NCBI RefSeq assembly: GCF_002368195.1
Contig: NZ_AP018178.1
Coordinates: 6,336,645-6,400,644, forward strand
From: Calothrix sp. NIES-2100
GTDB lineage: Bacteria; Cyanobacteriota; Cyanobacteriia; Cyanobacteriales; Nostocaceae
Reading direction: 5' to 3'
DNA length: 64,000 bases
The notes under the pieces are model-generated. The model was not told where the DNA came from, did not search any database, and saw only the letters and a program-made list of their open reading frames with translations. Positions 16,870 through 25,505 of the stretch are shown one piece after another (positions within the stretch are counted from its first letter, which is position 1; each line of letters starts with the position of its first letter). A program made the position numbers and the translations under genes.

Positions 16870-18258
16870 TCATCCCAGTCTTCGTTTAACTTCTTCAGCT
16901 AAATTTACTAACGCCACCTCTACTTGTTCACCTGTTTGCAAATCTTTGAGTGATGATTTTTGTGCTGCTGCTTCGTCAGCACCAATAATTACACAAAATC
17001 GAATTCCCTGCTTATCTGCTGCTTGGAATTGTTTACCTAAAGGGCGTTTTTCAAAATTTGTAATTACATTAATTCCTGCTTGACGTAACTGTTGCGAAAC
17101 GTTTAAATAAGTCGGCATCAAATCTTCTTGCATATTGACTACTACTACCTGGGCTGGGGTTGCAGCTAGAGTCTTTAAAATATCGGCTTTCAGTAATCGG
17201 CTAATTAAGCGAGTTAAGCCAATAGAAATGCCGACACCAGGCATTTTTTCACCGATAAACATCCCCACCAATTCTTCATATCTGCCACCGGAACAAATAC
17301 TACCTAAAGCTTCATGTCCGATGAGAGTTGTTTCGTAAACTGTACCAGTATAGTAATTCAAACCCCGGGCAATAGATAAATCAATACAGAAACGCTTTTC
17401 AGGAACACCCAAATTCCGCACACCCGCAATTACTGTTTCTATTTCGCTAACACCTAGGCTCAATTGTTCGGCATCAGGGAGATTTTGGGAAAGGTGTTTG
17501 AGTTTATCTAAGACTTCATCAACAGTACCATCAATGTTAATAAATTCAATAATTTTTTGTGTTTGCTCTGGGGAAATACCTTCTTTTTCTAATTCTTGTT
17601 TGACTTTAGCTTCGCCAATTTTTTCTAAGTTATCAATGATGCCAATACAAGATTTAATTTGATTTTCGGCTATTCCTAAAGATTGAAAAAATCCTGTGAG
17701 AATTTTCCGATTATTGATGCGGATAAGAAAATCACCGATGTTAATAGCTTCAAATATTTCGGTGATAATTGCAGGCATTTGCGCATCATAAAGCAGGCTG
17801 AGTTGACTGCGCGCCACCACATCAATATCACATTGGCGGAATTGTCGAAACCGCCCATCTTTTGCCCGTTCGCCACGAAATACAACATCCATTTGGTAAC
17901 GCGCAAAGGGAAAGGTTAATTCGTTAAGGTGACGGGCAATATATGCTGCTAAAGGAACTGTTTGGTCAAATTTTAAAGCCCTAGCTTCTGAACCTGTTTC
18001 CCCGGCTTTATCTCTCTCGGCTTGCCGATTTGGTGGCAGGATGGGGTCGATACCATAAATGATGTTATCACCCTGATTGCCTTTTGCCTGTAATACTTCT
18101 AAGCGTTCTACAGCAGGTGTTTCGATGGGCGTGAATCCATAACTTTCAAAAACTCTGCGGATGGTATCTAGCAAATATAATTCTAGACGTTTCTCACTAG
18201 GGAGGAATTCGGGAAACCCGCTAGGGGTAGAAAAATTAATTCTGTCGCCTTTTGCCAT
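16870..18258 (-). CDS. hisS: Histidyl-tRNA synthetase
   Basis: 462 residues, class II aminoacyl-tRNA synthetase charging tRNA-His. Motif 1 region GFPEFLPSE, motif 2 with GERAKDGRFRQFRQCDID, the histidine-specific loop DLSIARGLNYYTG and SGGRYEELVG, motif 3 GVGISIGLTRL, and a C-terminal anticodon-binding domain (from about residue 365: AQVVVVNMQED...). All are in order and intact. The start ATG is the complement of 18256-18258. An array of 21-bp repeats lies upstream. Essential cytoplasmic housekeeping gene. Confidence 0.97.
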   Translation of the reverse strand: MAKGDRINFSTPSGFPEFLPSEKRLELYLLDTIRRVFESYGFTPIETPAVERLEVLQAKGNQGDNIIYGIDPILPPNRQAERDKAGETGSEARALKFDQTVPLAAYIARHLNELTFPFARYQMDVVFRGERAKDGRFRQFRQCDIDVVARSQLSLLYDAQMPAIITEIFEAINIGDFLIRINNRKILTGFFQSLGIAENQIKSCIGIIDNLEKIGEAKVKQELEKEGISPEQTQKIIEFINIDGTVDEVLDKLKHLSQNLPDAEQLSLGVSEIETVIAGVRNLGVPEKRFCIDLSIARGLNYYTGTVYETTLIGHEALGSICSGGRYEELVGMFIGEKMPGVGISIGLTRLISRLLKADILKTLAATPAQVVVVNMQEDLMPTYLNVSQQLRQAGINVITNFEKRPLGKQFQAADKQGIRFCVIIGADEAAAQKSSLKDLQTGEQVEVALVNLAEEVKRRLG

Positions 18259-18390
18259 AACCTATACTGCCAGTTTTAGACTTGAGCTTTTAGATTTTAG
18301 ATGAGAATGAGCCATGCCGTACATAGCGGGGCTAGGGGATGAGTGAGTGTGGGGAGCGGGTGTAGGGGGACAGGAGGGTAGGAGAGTTGA

Positions 18391-18653
18391 GTCAAAAGCC
18401 TGGTTAATCGAGTTCAAAGCCTGGTTAATCGAGTTCAAAGCCTGCTTAATGGAGTTCAAAGCCTAGTTAATGAAGTTCAAAGCCTGGTTAATCGAGTTCA
18501 AAGCCTGCTTAATGAAGTTCAAAGCCTGGTTAATCGAGTTCAAAGCCTGGTTAATCGAGTTCAAAGCCTGCTTAATGAAGTTCAAAGCCTGGTTAATCGA
18601 GTTCAAAGCCTGGTTAATGAAGCAAAAAGCCTCATTCACGAAGTTCAAAAGCT
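18391..18653. repeat. 21-bp tandem repeat array, 12.5 copies
   Basis: Twelve full units plus a partial of gttcaaagcctggttaatcga, with variants ctta/gtta and atgaa/atcga alternating. It gives long but meaningless open frames on both strands (repeats of INQALNS). Long tandemly repeated sequences of this type are typical of heterocystous cyanobacteria. It sits between hisS and the L,D-transpeptidase gene. Confidence 0.95.
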
Positions 18654-18687
18654 AATATCCCATGTCCCATGCCCCATTCCCAATGCC

Positions 18688-19224
18688 CTACTTATGTACT
18701 ACTACTAAAGTTCCTATTTTTGCCCAGTTATAGAGTTGACGCGCTTGTTTGACTCGCAAATTTACACAACCGTGGCTAACTGGAGTGCCAAAATTACTAT
18801 GCCAGTAAGCACCGTGAATGGCATAGCCTTCGTAAAAATACATTGTATAAGGGACATCGGGAATGTCGTAATCCTCACCCCGCATTCGGTTAGTGCGATA
18901 TTTAGAATTAATCCAAAACTTACCTTTGGGTGTGGGAGTTTTGCGCTTACCAGTAGAAATACGGTATGAATAAACGCTTTTTTTACCCTCCCAAGCAATT
19001 AACCGTTGTTCGGACAGGTCAATTTCAATCCAACGGGATGGGGATTTTTGTTTGAGTTGAGATGAGTTTTGCTGATTATCTACTGAAGCTGCGTTGGCTT
19101 TGGCAAAGTTGGAGTCAACTGTAACTGGTGGCGACCAAGTGAACAAAGTTGCCAAGATTAATACTACACCTGTACAGAAATTTCCTGAGCAACGGAACCA
19201 ATTACCTTGAATTCTACTTTGCAT
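18688..19224 (-). CDS. L,D-transpeptidase (YkuD fold)
   Basis: 178 residues. A hydrophobic stretch at about 15-32 is a signal peptide or anchor. The YkuD domain spans about 64-177 and has the full active site: IHGAYWHSNFG (His137, His142) and SHGCVNLR (His151, catalytic Cys153, Arg157). Family enzymes make 3-3 peptidoglycan cross-links or attach proteins to the wall in the periplasm. No LysM or peptidoglycan-binding domain is attached. A long gene-free region lies upstream, so it is transcribed alone. Confidence 0.92.
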   Translation of the reverse strand: MQSRIQGNWFRCSGNFCTGVVLILATLFTWSPPVTVDSNFAKANAASVDNQQNSSQLKQKSPSRWIEIDLSEQRLIAWEGKKSVYSYRISTGKRKTPTPKGKFWINSKYRTNRMRGEDYDIPDVPYTMYFYEGYAIHGAYWHSNFGTPVSHGCVNLRVKQARQLYNWAKIGTLVVVHK

Positions 19225-20139
19225 GAAGTATCACCTTTTAGTTTATTCTCTAAAAATTCGACTAGTTGTAGAGTCCGACAAAGGAACTTTTTCAGTTTGT
19301 ACTTTACTCAGTTGTTACACAATATACTTATGGTAGAAATTAGTCATTTGTCCTTGGCAGCATAGGATTGTTCAATTGCTTATTTACTTGTATTGATTGC
19401 ATTTATACCGTTCAAATGATTAAGAAAAGAATGAGAATAGTTTAATTAGGGCTGAAGATATGCATGTATTTTTGAGTTTTTCTAGCAATCTGTGTAAAAG
19501 TTGTGAAAATTCGGTTCTTTCAGATCACAGATTCTTTGAGAAATCGAAAATCTCAATTTTCACGAATGATTTAGGACTGCTATAGATAGGATGGATATCT
19601 GATTGTTGAAATCTAAGTAGTTAGGACTAGGCTGCAAAAATCAGGATAATACAGTTAGATTTCCTGAGTTAGTCAGTTTTTCAACAATCAAGCAGGATTC
19701 CCATATCCAAGTGCATCGCGTTAGAGTCTTTATAAAAAGAGACTTACCAATAAAGAACTCACCCGAAGCAAGTGGATGAAATTTAATTCATATGTTTTAT
19801 TGATTCACATTTATTGATTTCATACAGATAAATTGATTACGATTAGAAAAAACGTAATTAAATCTGTTCGATGGTTACATCTTTACTAAAGAATTTATAA
19901 TTTTTTTAGCCCGGATTTCCTGATATTGCAATTCTAGACAATTTGTAAAAATTGGTGTTGTTCAGATCCCCGACTTCTCCAAGAAGTCGGGGATCTAACT
20001 AGACAAGTGCATCGAAATTTTGACAAATTATACCAATTCAAATAATGTTTGCGACATATCAATATATTCTAGAGGGCACGGCACTGCCGTGCCCCTACCA
20101 TCTGTCGCATTCTTTTTTCAAATTTGCATTAGATACAGC
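19225..20139. other. 915-bp intergenic region with two interspersed palindromes
   Basis: No gene is visible. A perfect palindrome agatccccgacttctcc...gaagtcggggatct is at 19964-19996; the same family is at 46632-46664 and, broken by an insertion, at 30639-30822. At 20032-20098 is an uninterrupted GGGCACGGCA palindrome whose flanks match the 10494-10812 region in reverse. The remainder is AT-rich. Confidence 0.7.
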
Positions 20140-21504
20140 TTACAATGCAGTTAACAATGCTTTCTTAAAATCTATTGCATTCTTGAAATGAATTTCTGGC
20201 TTATCTATCAATGCTAAATCAATCACCTCTGCCAATTTGTGCGGAATAGTTGCGTCACGCTGGCGAATGGGTATAGGGTCATTTTGTAATACTACCAAAA
20301 ATGGATCGTTACCTGTAAAGTTACGTGGGTAAGTTCCTGTCAGCATATTGTACAGACAAGCAGCAGTTGCCCAAATATCTACTTCTGGTTGCACATATTT
20401 AAAGTTTAGCAATTGCTGTCTGGGCATAAAAACAGGAGTTCCAGCTTTAGTACCTGTGAGGGTTTGACCGCTTAAACCTGCTAAGTCAAATGCTTTGGCT
20501 AAACCGTAATCTCCAATTTTGGCGATGAGTTTTCCGTCATCGTAGGTAAGAAAGATATTACTTGGTTTTAAGTCGCGGTGAACTAAACCTTTACCTTTAC
20601 CGAAGCCACCATCGCTCAATTTTACATAAGGAATTTCTGCATTATGGCTATATTCTAAACCGTTGAGAATTTGCAGGGTAATTGGTATGGCAATATCAAC
20701 AGCTAATTTACCACGTTGCTGTTGCATTAAATCGTAAACACTGCCACCTGAGCAATATTCCATTGTGAAAAAGAAAATACCTTCAAAAAAGTCATAATCG
20801 ATGATTTGCACCACATTGGGATGGTGCAAGGCTTTGGTATTTTCTGTTTCTCGCAAGAATCTTTTAACAGCATTTTCATTGGTGGCGATCGCAGGTAATA
20901 TTACCTTTAAGGCAATTAACTTACCAGAAGCATTGTGTTTGGCTAAATAAACTTCGCCAAAACCACCTTTTCCTAATAGTTCAATTAGCTGGTAACCGCG
21001 AATACGTAACTTATCATTATCCTTTTGCGCTACATCTAGCAAGCGTTTGGTAATTTCTAAATAATTAGGTGGTTTTGTGAAATCTGGATTAGCTTTAGCT
21101 GTTGGGAGAAGGTCGTTAGGAATATTTATATCTTCAGGATTAGTCTCAATATTAACTGCAAAAATCGTGTTACCTAGTTTAATTTTATCTCCTGATTGCA
21201 AATCATACTCAGGAAATTCTAATTTTGCCGCTTCTTCTCTTGTTTGATTGGGTTGACGTTGACCGATTTTTTTACTATTGACGTAAGTACCATTTTTACT
21301 GCCAAAATCCCTGATGCGAATCTCTGGCGGGTTGATATCTAACAGACAGTGATAGCGGGAGATGGTACGATGGTCTGGATCATTTGGTAGCTGAATGTTG
21401 CATTCTTTGCTTCTGCCGATAATACAAATAGTGCGGGAATCAAAGATATATTGTCTTCCCAAAAGTGTGCCTTTGATAATCTTGAGGGTGACTTTTGCAG
21501 ACAT
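20140..21504 (-). CDS. FHA domain-Ser/Thr protein kinase
   Basis: 454 residues. N-terminal FHA domain (about 8-118) with GRS at 30-32, ISRYH at 48-52 and KNGTYVNS at 70-77, which reads phospho-threonine. The kinase domain begins near 171: GKGGFGEVY loop, Lys200 (ALKV), Glu219, HRDLKPSN (309-316), and DYG (332-334) in place of DFG. The kinase should be active and soluble; there is no transmembrane helix. FHA plus kinase in one chain suggests self- or cascade phosphorylation. The neighbouring kinase-GUN4 gene lies upstream on the same strand, about 125 bp away, and may feed into it. Confidence 0.93.
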   Translation of the reverse strand: MSAKVTLKIIKGTLLGRQYIFDSRTICIIGRSKECNIQLPNDPDHRTISRYHCLLDINPPEIRIRDFGSKNGTYVNSKKIGQRQPNQTREEAAKLEFPEYDLQSGDKIKLGNTIFAVNIETNPEDINIPNDLLPTAKANPDFTKPPNYLEITKRLLDVAQKDNDKLRIRGYQLIELLGKGGFGEVYLAKHNASGKLIALKVILPAIATNENAVKRFLRETENTKALHHPNVVQIIDYDFFEGIFFFTMEYCSGGSVYDLMQQQRGKLAVDIAIPITLQILNGLEYSHNAEIPYVKLSDGGFGKGKGLVHRDLKPSNIFLTYDDGKLIAKIGDYGLAKAFDLAGLSGQTLTGTKAGTPVFMPRQQLLNFKYVQPEVDIWATAACLYNMLTGTYPRNFTGNDPFLVVLQNDPIPIRQRDATIPHKLAEVIDLALIDKPEIHFKNAIDFKKALLTAL

Positions 21505-21510
21505 TTATTT

Positions 21511-21574
21511 CAGTTGTCAGTTGTCAGTTGTCATTGGTCATTTGTCATTTGTCATTTGTCATTTGTCATTGGTT
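21511..21574. repeat. 7-bp tandem repeats (gtcattt/gtcagtt)
   Basis: About nine heptamers, cagttgtcagttgtcattgg then repeated tcatttg. Short arrays of the same kind occur at 32468-32552, 44366-44413, 59938-59965 and 61440-61490. Confidence 0.85.
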
Positions 21575-21630
21575 ATTTACCTGCGTCTCCTCATCCCCCC
21601 TTATCTCCCTAGTCCTGGTTCCCCTAGCCT

Positions 21631-22962
21631 CTAGCCTTTTATGTTACATTTTATCAGTCTTGATGTGAGAGAAGAGATGTACTTTACTTTGCAATCATAA
21701 TCTACAAAATCCCATTTTTTGCCTAAATAAGTATGCATAATGGGGAGGTGTGCTTCTGGGGCTGTGAGGTCAAATTTTAGGTCTTTATAGTACATCCATT
21801 TGCCGTTTTTACTCCACTGTACCCGATCCCAAAAAGCTTCCCAGGTGTCTATGTTAAATTTTTCGGTTCCACCGAGACTTTGATAAACACGCTTTTGTAC
21901 TGTGAAGCCAAAGCGCCCTTGGCTGTATTTTATCCATAGTTGGTCTATTGTCCGCAGGTCTTCGCAGGGGAAGTTCTCAATGTCTTGAATATTGAGATAC
22001 TCTTGTGCGGTTTTTCCGGCTACAACTAGCATGACTTGGCGTGTTTCTTCGTCTGCTTTTTGCCATTCTCCGGCGGCGAGTAAGTCCCGCAGGCGAGTAT
22101 AGTCTTGAGTAACAGCAGGTTCAGGTTTGACAGTTGCGATCGCCAATTGCGGATTAACTAATTTTAACCATTCCCCGACAGTTTGCGGGCGGTTTTCTAC
22201 TTCTAACTCCATTCCTTTAAGAATTGCTGCATTTACTCTGTTGCTAATTTGGGGATTAAATTGCTGTGGTGGTGGTAGTGGTATACCACTTTTGCGAAAT
22301 TTAGCCGGGAAAGGTACTTCCGCAGTTAGCAAACTATACAGCGTCGCGGCTAATGCATAAACATCTGTGTAAGCACCAAAATTTCCTTTGCGTTCATACT
22401 GTTCAATGGGTGCATAACCTTCGGTTTTAGCATTAGTCATGCTACCAGTTTTCCCTAAGTTAAATTCACGGGCTAGCCCAAAGTCAATTAATACTGCTTC
22501 TTGTGTACCTTGACGCAACAAAATATTATTGGGCTTGATATCCCGATGTAAAAATCCTTTGGTGTGGACATATTCTAAAGCTTGTCCAATTTGATCGATG
22601 TAGCGTAGGGCTTCTGGTTCTGATAACTGTCCACACTCATCAATATAAGTTGCTAAATCTTGCCCATCAATATATTCCATTACCATGCTCCAAAGTTCAT
22701 CTTCTTTGATTACTTCATGAACTTTGACAATGTGGGGGTGACTACACTGGGCTAAACGCAAAGCTTCGTTGACAAATTTTACCTGTTGGGCGTCAAAATC
22801 ATCTCTTGTTTGTTGGATATGATTCAGTGTTTTGAGAACAAATAATTTACCTGTGCTTGGTTCGATGGCGCTGTAGGTAATACCGAAACCACCACTACCA
22901 AGGACTTTTTGCACAATAAAGCGTCCGTCTTGCAGTGATTGGTTAGGTGTCCAAAGTTGCAT
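21631..22962 (-). CDS. Ser/Thr protein kinase with C-terminal GUN4 domain
   Basis: 443 residues. Kinase domain 15-270: GSGGFGITY, Lys44 (VLKTLN), Glu66, HRDIKPNN (139-146) and DFG (160-162), all intact. After a linker, residues about 290-440 form a GUN4 domain (LRDLLAAGEWQKADEET, then the RFGFTVQK and WSKNGKWMYY region). GUN4 binds porphyrins and stimulates Mg-chelatase, so tetrapyrrole-gated kinase activity is plausible but inferred. Some porphyrin-contact residues cannot be confirmed by eye. It precedes the FHA-kinase gene on the same strand. Confidence 0.9.
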   Translation of the reverse strand: MQLWTPNQSLQDGRFIVQKVLGSGGFGITYSAIEPSTGKLFVLKTLNHIQQTRDDFDAQQVKFVNEALRLAQCSHPHIVKVHEVIKEDELWSMVMEYIDGQDLATYIDECGQLSEPEALRYIDQIGQALEYVHTKGFLHRDIKPNNILLRQGTQEAVLIDFGLAREFNLGKTGSMTNAKTEGYAPIEQYERKGNFGAYTDVYALAATLYSLLTAEVPFPAKFRKSGIPLPPPQQFNPQISNRVNAAILKGMELEVENRPQTVGEWLKLVNPQLAIATVKPEPAVTQDYTRLRDLLAAGEWQKADEETRQVMLVVAGKTAQEYLNIQDIENFPCEDLRTIDQLWIKYSQGRFGFTVQKRVYQSLGGTEKFNIDTWEAFWDRVQWSKNGKWMYYKDLKFDLTAPEAHLPIMHTYLGKKWDFVDYDCKVKYISSLTSRLIKCNIKG

Positions 22963-23100
22963 AGGTTTTAATAGTTTTTAGTGTAGTCCTAGATACTGCG
23001 TTCGGGTTTCAGGCTTTTTATCTTTATTAGCATTTTACTCAAAAGCTACAAGTAGTGATTGCGTGTTATGAATTGTCGTCATGGGCGGGGAAACGCATAC

Positions 23101-23283
23101 GTGTCAACTTAAGTTAAAACGCTTATTCCACAAGATTTTACCCCACCCCTCAATCCCCTCCCCGCAAGCGAGGAGGGGACGTTTTGGCTTTAGATAAAAC
23201 TGGGGTGGGGTTCCTAGAGGCTGGTTGGTAATTGAGTGAACTCCATGTCACCTCTTTACAAGGGTTTCACGTTAAGTTGACAC
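23101..23283. repeat. Family C MITE-like element, copy 2
   Basis: gtgtcaacttaagtt at the left and cacgttaagttgacac at the right are inverted ends identical over 12 bp. The interior differs from copy 1: ccccaccccTcaa...ccccgcaagcgaggagggg and a matching ctggggtgggg arm. It lies between the kinase-GUN4 gene and the symporter gene. Confidence 0.8.
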
Positions 23284-23387
23284 GTCTGGGGTTTCCCCAA
23301 CCCGACGGTACTGACAATAATTAAGGGATGAATTTGACTCCATCCCCTAAGAAAATGCAGAATTTGTGAATTTCTAGACAATTAGTC

Positions 23388-24962
23388 TCAATTTTGAGAA
23401 CCTATGTGGATGCGGTTCTCAACTTCTGCAAATTTTTCTGCTGCTTCCTGTTCGCTAGAGAGTAGAGAAACAACAATACCGACAATAAATGATAAGGGGA
23501 TAGTAACCAAGCCGGGATTTTTCCAGGGGAAAGGCGCACTGGGATGATTGAGGATTGTTATTTGAATGGTGGGGGAGAAATAAATCAATATTAAAGCGCT
23601 GAAGGTTCCCACTAACATACTCGCTACCGCACCGTTAGTGGTGAAGCGTCGCCACAGCATTGATAATAGTAAAGCTGGGAAGTTGGCACTAGCTGCGATC
23701 GCAAATGCTAAACCTACCATGTAAGCTACGTTTTGTCCTTTGAATAAGATTCCCAGGATAATTGCCAATGCACCTAAAAGCATTGTCGCACCACGAGCCA
23801 CTTTTAGCTGTTCTGATTCGTTGGCATGACCGCCGCGTACTACATTCACCCATAAATCATGGGATAATGCTGCTGCACCAGAAAGTGTTAAACCTGCAAC
23901 TACCGCTAAAATTGTGGCAAAAGAAACGGCCGCAATAAAGCCTAAGAAAGCATCACCACCCAGAAATTCGGCTAACATCGGTGCAGCCATGTTACCACCA
24001 GTACCAATTTGCTTGATGGCATCTTGACCAACTAATACCATTGCCCCAAACCCTAAAATAAAGGTGAGGAGATAGAAAAAGCCAATAAAAGCTGTGGCGT
24101 AAGTTACAGAAACTCTCGCAGCTTTGGCATCGGGTACTGTGTAGAAGCGCATCAAGATGTGAGGTAATCCCGCAGTTCCAAACATCAACGACATCCCCAA
24201 AGAAATCGCATCCCAAGGATCGGAAACTTGTTTACCAGGTGCTAAAACACCAGAATATTTCTCAGCGGCGGCGGCGAAGAGATTCAGGGGATTAAAACCA
24301 AATTTTGCTAATACCAAAATTGCTAGTAAGATAGTCCCACCTAACAATAGAATGGCTTTGATAATTTGTACCCAGGTAGTCGCAATCATCCCGCCAAATA
24401 TTACATAAGCCATCATCACGCCACCAACAATGACTACGGCTAATTCATAATCAAAACCAAACAGTAGTTTGACTAGTTCGCCTGCACCTACCATTTGGGC
24501 GATTAAATAAAAGCTGATGACTGCTAATGTGCCAATGGCGGCGGCGATGCGTACAGGTTTTTGCTGCAAGCGATAAGCTACCACATCTGCAAAGGTATAT
24601 TTGCCTAAATTTCGCAGTGGTTCGGCAATGAGGAACATGACAATCGGCCAGCCTACCAAAAAGCCGATGGAATAAATTAAGCCGTCAAAACCATTGAGTG
24701 CAACTAGCCCTGCAATTCCTAAAAAGCTAGCTGCACTCATGAAGTCGCCTGCTAAAGCTAGCCCATTTTGAAAACCGCTGATATTACCCCCAGCCGTGTA
24801 AAAGTGGGATGTGCTTTTAGTTAACTTTGCCGCCCAGAAGGTAATACCTAGGGAAGACGCTACAAACAGGAAGAAAAAGGCGATCGCTAATGGGTTAAAA
24901 TGACCAAGCCTAGTCACATCAGCTACAGCGAGATGCGGAATATACCACAGAATATGAAACAT
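23388..24962 (-). CDS. actP: Sodium:solute symporter, acetate permease type
   Basis: 524 residues with about 13 predicted transmembrane helices. SSS-family landmarks are visible: FYTAGGNISGFQNGLALAGDFMSAASFLG, the ITFW helix 2 start, and YVIFGGMIATTWVQIIKA. It most resembles ActP, which takes up acetate, glycolate and related monocarboxylates with sodium at the inner membrane. The DUF485 gene sits 42 bp upstream on the same strand, the usual yjcH-actP arrangement. A 40-residue region at the N-terminus (MFHILWYIPHLAVADVT) may be a signal-like segment. Substrate is not determined. Confidence 0.9.
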   Translation of the reverse strand: MFHILWYIPHLAVADVTRLGHFNPLAIAFFFLFVASSLGITFWAAKLTKSTSHFYTAGGNISGFQNGLALAGDFMSAASFLGIAGLVALNGFDGLIYSIGFLVGWPIVMFLIAEPLRNLGKYTFADVVAYRLQQKPVRIAAAIGTLAVISFYLIAQMVGAGELVKLLFGFDYELAVVIVGGVMMAYVIFGGMIATTWVQIIKAILLLGGTILLAILVLAKFGFNPLNLFAAAAEKYSGVLAPGKQVSDPWDAISLGMSLMFGTAGLPHILMRFYTVPDAKAARVSVTYATAFIGFFYLLTFILGFGAMVLVGQDAIKQIGTGGNMAAPMLAEFLGGDAFLGFIAAVSFATILAVVAGLTLSGAAALSHDLWVNVVRGGHANESEQLKVARGATMLLGALAIILGILFKGQNVAYMVGLAFAIAASANFPALLLSMLWRRFTTNGAVASMLVGTFSALILIYFSPTIQITILNHPSAPFPWKNPGLVTIPLSFIVGIVVSLLSSEQEAAEKFAEVENRIHIGSQN

Positions 24963-25004
24963 ATTTTGGTTACTACTTTAAATTTTTGATCCTGGTATAG
25001 CTAT

Positions 25005-25280
25005 TCAATTGCGTGTTAAACGATTGATGCGGTCATCATACTTGTTATTTGCCCAGCGCACATAAAGAAAAATCAATACCCATGCTGAGACAATTACCAA
25101 CGCCCCCAGCAAAATACCCAGACTCAGCCCAGGTACGATTAATGTCCCTAATAAAGGCTTATTGAAAGCAATCAGCAGAATAAAGCCAAAATAAATCACG
25201 ATCATCGCTCCACTTAGCAGCAGAGATACCCGCCAGCGTTCATTGGCGAGAGACTGGAGAGCTTGTTTGCGATCGTCCAT
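25005..25280 (-). CDS. DUF485 small membrane protein (YjcH type)
   Basis: 91 residues with two transmembrane helices (about 19-42 and 54-77: LLLSGAMIVIYFGFILLIAF and GLSLGILLGALVIVSAWVLI) and charged ends. DUF485 proteins are nearly always encoded just before ActP-type symporters and are thought to assist them. The gene is the first of the pair with actP. Confidence 0.9.
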   Translation of the reverse strand: MDDRKQALQSLANERWRVSLLLSGAMIVIYFGFILLIAFNKPLLGTLIVPGLSLGILLGALVIVSAWVLIFLYVRWANNKYDDRINRLTRN

Positions 25281-25505
25281 GTCTTCCTTAAGATTGAGAA
25301 AATAAGCTCAGATTGTCTCATTTAAATGGCTTGTTTTGTAGTTTCTTTAAAATTATTTAGTAATAAATAGCGCTTCTATTTAATTTGTGAAATTACTCTT
25401 AAAGAAGATGCAGAGACTACAGGATGCAAAAACCTACATCAGCTTTTTGACTTTTGACACTTCAACTGCGCTCAGTGTAAACTTTTGACTGCCAAGGTAG
25501 GGGTA

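Noticed and set aside
18262..18655. Open frames of repeated INQALNS/KFKAWLIE
   Set aside because: They exist on both strands only because the 21-bp period has no stop codon.
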